This document shows, in pieces, positions 41,556-44,357 of a DNA stretch of 44,357 nucleotides (its first letter is position 1; each line of letters opens with the position of its first letter). Origin of the DNA: Pseudoruminococcus sp964385235. Lineage in GTDB: Bacteria; Bacillota; Clostridia; Oscillospirales; Acutalibacteraceae. The stretch covers positions 1 to 44,357 of the forward strand of contig CAYLOD010000004.1 in NCBI GenBank assembly GCA_964385235.1, in the 5' to 3' direction. The notes beneath the pieces were generated by a model. That model was not told the origin of the DNA. It was given only the letters and a program-made list of their open reading frames with translations, and ran no database searches. Both the position numbers and the translations under genes were made by a program.

Positions 41556-43437
41556 ATTCGAGTTCAAAGGCGCCGGTGTACAGACGGTAGTACTGACCCT
41601 TTTGCTTAATAAGCTCTTCATGGCTTCCGCGCTCTATTATGTGCCCGAGCTCAAGAACCATGATAATATCTGAGTTGCGAACGGTAGAAAGTCTGTGGGC
41701 TATGACAAATACCGTCCTGCCGTACATAAGCCCGTCCATACCCCGCTGAACGATTTCCTCTGTTCGCGTGTCGATAGAGCTGGTCGCCTCATCGAGTATC
41801 ATTACGGGCGGATCCGCGACAGCCGCTCTCGCGATTGAGATAAGCTGGCGCTGACCTTGTGAAAGCTCCGAGCCGTTGCCCGATATTACCGTGTTATAGC
41901 CGTTCGGCAGATGCCTTATAAATCCGTCGGCGTTCGCGAGTTTTGCGGCGGCTATGCACTCCTCATCGGTGGCGTTCAAATTGCCATACCTGATATTATC
42001 CATAACAGTACCCGAAAACAGGTTTACATCCTGCAAAACTATACCGATAGAACGGCGCAGATCGCTTTTTTTGATTTTGTTGATATTTATCCCGTCATAG
42101 CGGACCTTGCCGTCGGCAATATCATAAAAGCGGTTAATCAGATTTGTGATAGTGGTCTTGCCCGCGCCTGTCGCACCGACAAACGCGACCTTCTGCCCGG
42201 GCTTGGCGCAGAGGGATACGTTGTGAAGGACTATCTTGTCCTCAACATATCCGAAGTCCACATCATAGAACCGAACCTCTCCCTTAAGCCGTGTATACGT
42301 TACTGTGCCGTCTGCGTGCGGATGCTTCCACGCCCAAATACCCGTGCGCTCCTCGCTCTCAATAAGTTCGTCATTTTCTCCGAACCTGGCATTAACGAGA
42401 GTAACGTATCCGTCATCGACCTCAGGCTCCTCGTCCATAAGCTCGAAAATTCTCTCCGCGCCCGCTAAAGCCATAATAACGGCGTTAAGCTGCTGCGAGA
42501 TCTGCCCCATCGGATTTGTAAACGATTTTGAAAGGTTCAAAAACGAAGCTATCGAGCCGAGCGTAACGCCGCCTATGCCGTTTATGCCGAACAGTCCGCC
42601 GACAATAGCTATGAGAATATATTGAACGTTGCCGAGGTTCCCCATTACAGGCATAAGTATGTTCGCAAATGTGTTTGCCGACGCCATGTTGTTATAAAGC
42701 TCCTCGTTTTTCCCGTCAAACAGCTCCTTAGCCTTTTCCTCATGACAAAAGACTTTGACGACTTTCTGACCGTTTATCATTTCCTCAATATAACCGTTTA
42801 CATCGCCTAAGGACTCCTGCTGACGAATAAAATACTTCGCGCTGTTCTTAGCTATCTTCCCGGTTACAAAAAGCATAAACGCGACAAATAAAAGCACAAG
42901 AAGCGTCAGCCACAGGTTCATAACCACCATGGTGATAAATACCGAAACAATAGTTATGATCGACGAAAACATCTGAGGCAGACTCTGTGAGATCATCTGC
43001 CGCAAAGTATCCGTATCGTTAGTATATCGGCTCATCAAATCGCCATGAGAGTGCGTGTCAAAATATTTTATCGGGAGCGACTGCATATGGTCAAACATCT
43101 CGTCACGAATGCTTTTTAGAACGCCTTGTGAAACAGTTACCATCAGCCTGTTGTAAAGCAGTGTCGAAACGATTCCCACAATATATATTCCCGCCATAAA
43201 TATAACAGCCGTCAAAAGTCCCGAAAAGTCCGGTACCGCCTCGATTAAAAGCGGCTTGATATAATCATCTATCAGCACTTTCAGGAAAATCGACGATGCA
43301 ACACCTGTGAGCGCGCTTAAAAGAATACATACAAGAACGATAATCAGTCTTGCCTTATATTTAAAAATATATGAGAAAAGCCGCTTAATGGTCTTTCCCA
43401 TGTTTTTGGTCATAGGCTTTTTATCAGGCTTATTCAT
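41554..43437 (-). CDS. ABC exporter, permease-ATPase fusion, catalytically complete half
   Basis: The product has 627 residues. Six membrane spans (about 18-330, type IV exporter fold) are followed by a linker with an extra segment of about 45 residues (FGENDELIESEERTGIWAWK...) before the ATPase. The ATPase has Walker A GATGAGKTT, signature LSQGQRQ (not LSGGQ), Walker B MILDEATSS with the catalytic Glu, and H-loop IAHRLST. A normal Walker B plus LSQGQ is the pattern of the TM288/BmrD half of heterodimeric exporters; the partner is encoded just upstream (43589 on). ATG 43437 is about 12 nt after AAAGGA; ATG 43449 abuts that site. The substrate may be drugs or lipids; not determinable. The C-terminal stop overlaps a palindromic repeat. 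Confidence 0.92.
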   Translation of the reverse strand: MNKPDKKPMTKNMGKTIKRLFSYIFKYKARLIIVLVCILLSALTGVASSIFLKVLIDDYIKPLLIEAVPDFSGLLTAVIFMAGIYIVGIVSTLLYNRLMVTVSQGVLKSIRDEMFDHMQSLPIKYFDTHSHGDLMSRYTNDTDTLRQMISQSLPQMFSSIITIVSVFITMVVMNLWLTLLVLLFVAFMLFVTGKIAKNSAKYFIRQQESLGDVNGYIEEMINGQKVVKVFCHEEKAKELFDGKNEELYNNMASANTFANILMPVMGNLGNVQYILIAIVGGLFGINGIGGVTLGSIASFLNLSKSFTNPMGQISQQLNAVIMALAGAERIFELMDEEPEVDDGYVTLVNARFGENDELIESEERTGIWAWKHPHADGTVTYTRLKGEVRFYDVDFGYVEDKIVLHNVSLCAKPGQKVAFVGATGAGKTTITNLINRFYDIADGKVRYDGININKIKKSDLRRSIGIVLQDVNLFSGTVMDNIRYGNLNATDEECIAAAKLANADGFIRHLPNGYNTVISGNGSELSQGQRQLISIARAAVADPPVMILDEATSSIDTRTEEIVQRGMDGLMYGRTVFVIAHRLSTVRNSDIIMVLELGHIIERGSHEELIKQKGQYYRLYTGAFELE

Positions 43438-43477
43438 GGTACCGATCATTCCTTTCTTGATTAAATAAGGGCTTGCT

Positions 43478-43537
43478 CCACCGGACCCCGTTCCACCGGA
43501 CCCCGTTCCACCGGACCCCGTTCCACCGGACCCCGTT
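43478..43537. repeat. 15-bp tandem repeat, four copies, between the exporter genes
   Basis: Four exact units CCACCGGACCCCGTT stand head to tail in the 150-nt gap between the two exporter genes. In frame with the downstream gene they would code for GTGSG repeats, but no start codon with a ribosome binding site lies upstream, so they are probably untranslated. Confidence 0.95.
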
Positions 43538-43588
43538 CCGTCACAGGGCGCGGCTCCCGACCGGGGGGACATTTTGCCTGAGTTATTA

Positions 43589-44293
43589 TCAGCTCTTTTG
43601 CGAGCTCTTTTGCTGTGAGGTATAAACCTCTTTGTAAATCTGATTGGACTCGAGAAGCTCCTCATGCGTGCCTATCGCGTCTATGCCTCCGTCGTCCATA
43701 ACGATGATTTTATCCGCGTGTTCAACGGACGAAATCCTCTGCGCGATAATTATCTTTGTGGTATTGGGTATCTCCTTTTCAAACGCCTGACGGATCAGCG
43801 CGTCTGTTTTTGTATCGACAGCGCTCGTTGAGTCGTCAAGAATAAGTATCTTCGGCTTCTTTAAGAGCGCTCTCGCGATGCAGAGCCTTTGCTTCTGACC
43901 GCCGGAAACATTCGCGCCGCCCTGCTCTATGTATGTATCATACCCTTTGGGGAATGTCGTGATAAAGCTGTCCGCCTGAGCAAGTTTGCAGGCGTTTATA
44001 ATTTCCTCGTCGGTAGCGTTCTCGTTGCCCCAGCGCAGATTATCCTTTATTGTGCCCGAGAATAAAACATTCTTTTGCAGAACGACCGCGACAGAATTAC
44101 GGAGAGCCTCGAGGTCATAATCGCGGACGTCACGGCCGCCGACCAGCACCCTTCCCTCCGTCGCGTCATAAAGGCGCGGTATGAGGTTTACAAGGCTTGT
44201 TTTGCCGGAGCCTGTTCCGCCTATTATGCCGACGGTTTCGCCCGAAGCGATGGAAACGGATATATCGTTGAGCGAACGCTCGCCGTCATTTTG
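43589..44293 (-). CDS. ABC exporter, degenerate-site half, C-terminal ATPase part
   Basis: About 235 residues of the nucleotide-binding domain in one open frame, with no proper start: the membrane part would lie beyond the window. Walker A GGTGSGKTS is near 44205-44230 and the signature is VSGGQKQR. Walker B reads ILDDSTSAVD with Asp for the catalytic Glu, and the H-loop reads IAQRISS with Gln for His. These two replacements define the non-hydrolysing half (TM287/BmrC type) of heterodimeric exporters and match the LSQGQ half encoded next to it. Two in-frame stop codons interrupt the frame further 5' (44294-44296 and 44333-44335). Confidence 0.85.
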   Translation of the reverse strand, partial: QNDGERSLNDISVSIASGETVGIIGGTGSGKTSLVNLIPRLYDATEGRVLVGGRDVRDYDLEALRNSVAVVLQKNVLFSGTIKDNLRWGNENATDEEIINACKLAQADSFITTFPKGYDTYIEQGGANVSGGQKQRLCIARALLKKPKILILDDSTSAVDTKTDALIRQAFEKEIPNTTKIIIAQRISSVEHADKIIVMDDGGIDAIGTHEELLESNQIYKEVYTSQQKSSQKS

Positions 44294-44357
44294 TTAACCG
44301 ATTCTTACATTGTAAAAAACGAATGATCCGTCCTATACGTCCTCTACAGGGTTCTCA
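44294..44357 (-). pseudogene. 5' continuation of the exporter gene, broken by two stops
   Basis: Read in the same frame as the ATPase part, the - strand gives ENPVEDV-stop-DGSFVFYNVRIG-stop-QNDGERSL. This matches the usual linker and first strand of exporter ATPase domains (like DG-VVF-NVSFGY), with TAG (44333-44335) and TAA (44294-44296) where Lys/Gln and Tyr are expected. It is either true decay or base errors near a contig end. Confidence 0.65.

Noticed and set aside
43438..43665. N-terminal extension of the exporter with GTGSG repeats
   Set aside because: It overlaps the upstream exporter gene and the 15-bp array, and has no ribosome binding site. Internal starts at 43437/43449 follow an AAAGGA site.

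Overview
The window looks like chromosomal DNA of a spore-forming Firmicute of the class Clostridia, most likely close to Oscillospiraceae/Ruminococcaceae. This is inferred from protein style, not from a search. The evidence is a SigH-like factor, a YtaF-type sporulation membrane protein, Gram-positive type RpoB/RpoC, DnaG and RpoD, a ThrX-type protein arginine phosphatase, lipoprotein-anchored sugar uptake, strong Shine-Dalgarno sites (AGGAGG-like) and many near-consensus sigma-A promoters with 17-nt spacers.

Layout. 1-397: start of a YfhO-type membrane protein, cut by the window edge. 398-1061: gene-free, with seven copies of a 15-bp tandem repeat. 1062-2597: ComM/YifB AAA ATPase. 2797-3760: SigH-like sigma factor and a small zinc-ribbon protein on the + strand, ending at a terminator that faces rpoC. 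3945-11292: rpoB-rpoC on the - strand from a consensus promoter. 11801-16452: LCP cell-wall ligase, YfbR-type nucleotidase, tsaD and a multi-membrane-span glycosyltransferase-like protein, each with its own recognisable promoter. 16453-17323: decayed DNA holding a Fic-family N-terminal remnant and a second broken reading frame. 17324-18709: stand-alone trpB2. 18895-22195: birA with an ABC ATPase and its permease. 22425-27259: alr-polA-arginine phosphatase-rimI operon. 27396-33075: malto-oligosaccharide-type ABC binding protein, two permeases and a GH13 lipoprotein, without an ATPase gene. 33607-34239 and 34357-37014: divergent ytaF and a P-type Ca2+ ATPase. 37214-41115: dgt-dnaG-rpoD. 41554 to the end: a heterodimeric ABC exporter pair whose first gene carries two in-frame stops near the window edge.

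Most of the window is housekeeping information processing: transcription core and primary sigma factor, primase, Pol I, the t6A enzyme, RimI and BirA. The sugar-uptake block is the main metabolic accessory unit: the binding protein and permeases import oligosaccharide that the surface GH13 enzyme may trim, with energy probably supplied by a shared ATPase encoded elsewhere.

I found no clear new multi-gene system. The most unusual signals are a perfect 11-bp inverted repeat covering the start point and ribosome binding site of tsaD; a dnaG gene whose best-placed start codon would be ATA; the Fic-family relic; GC-rich 15-bp minisatellites and GGGGTACCCC palindromes in intergenic DNA; and the interrupted exporter gene at the right edge.
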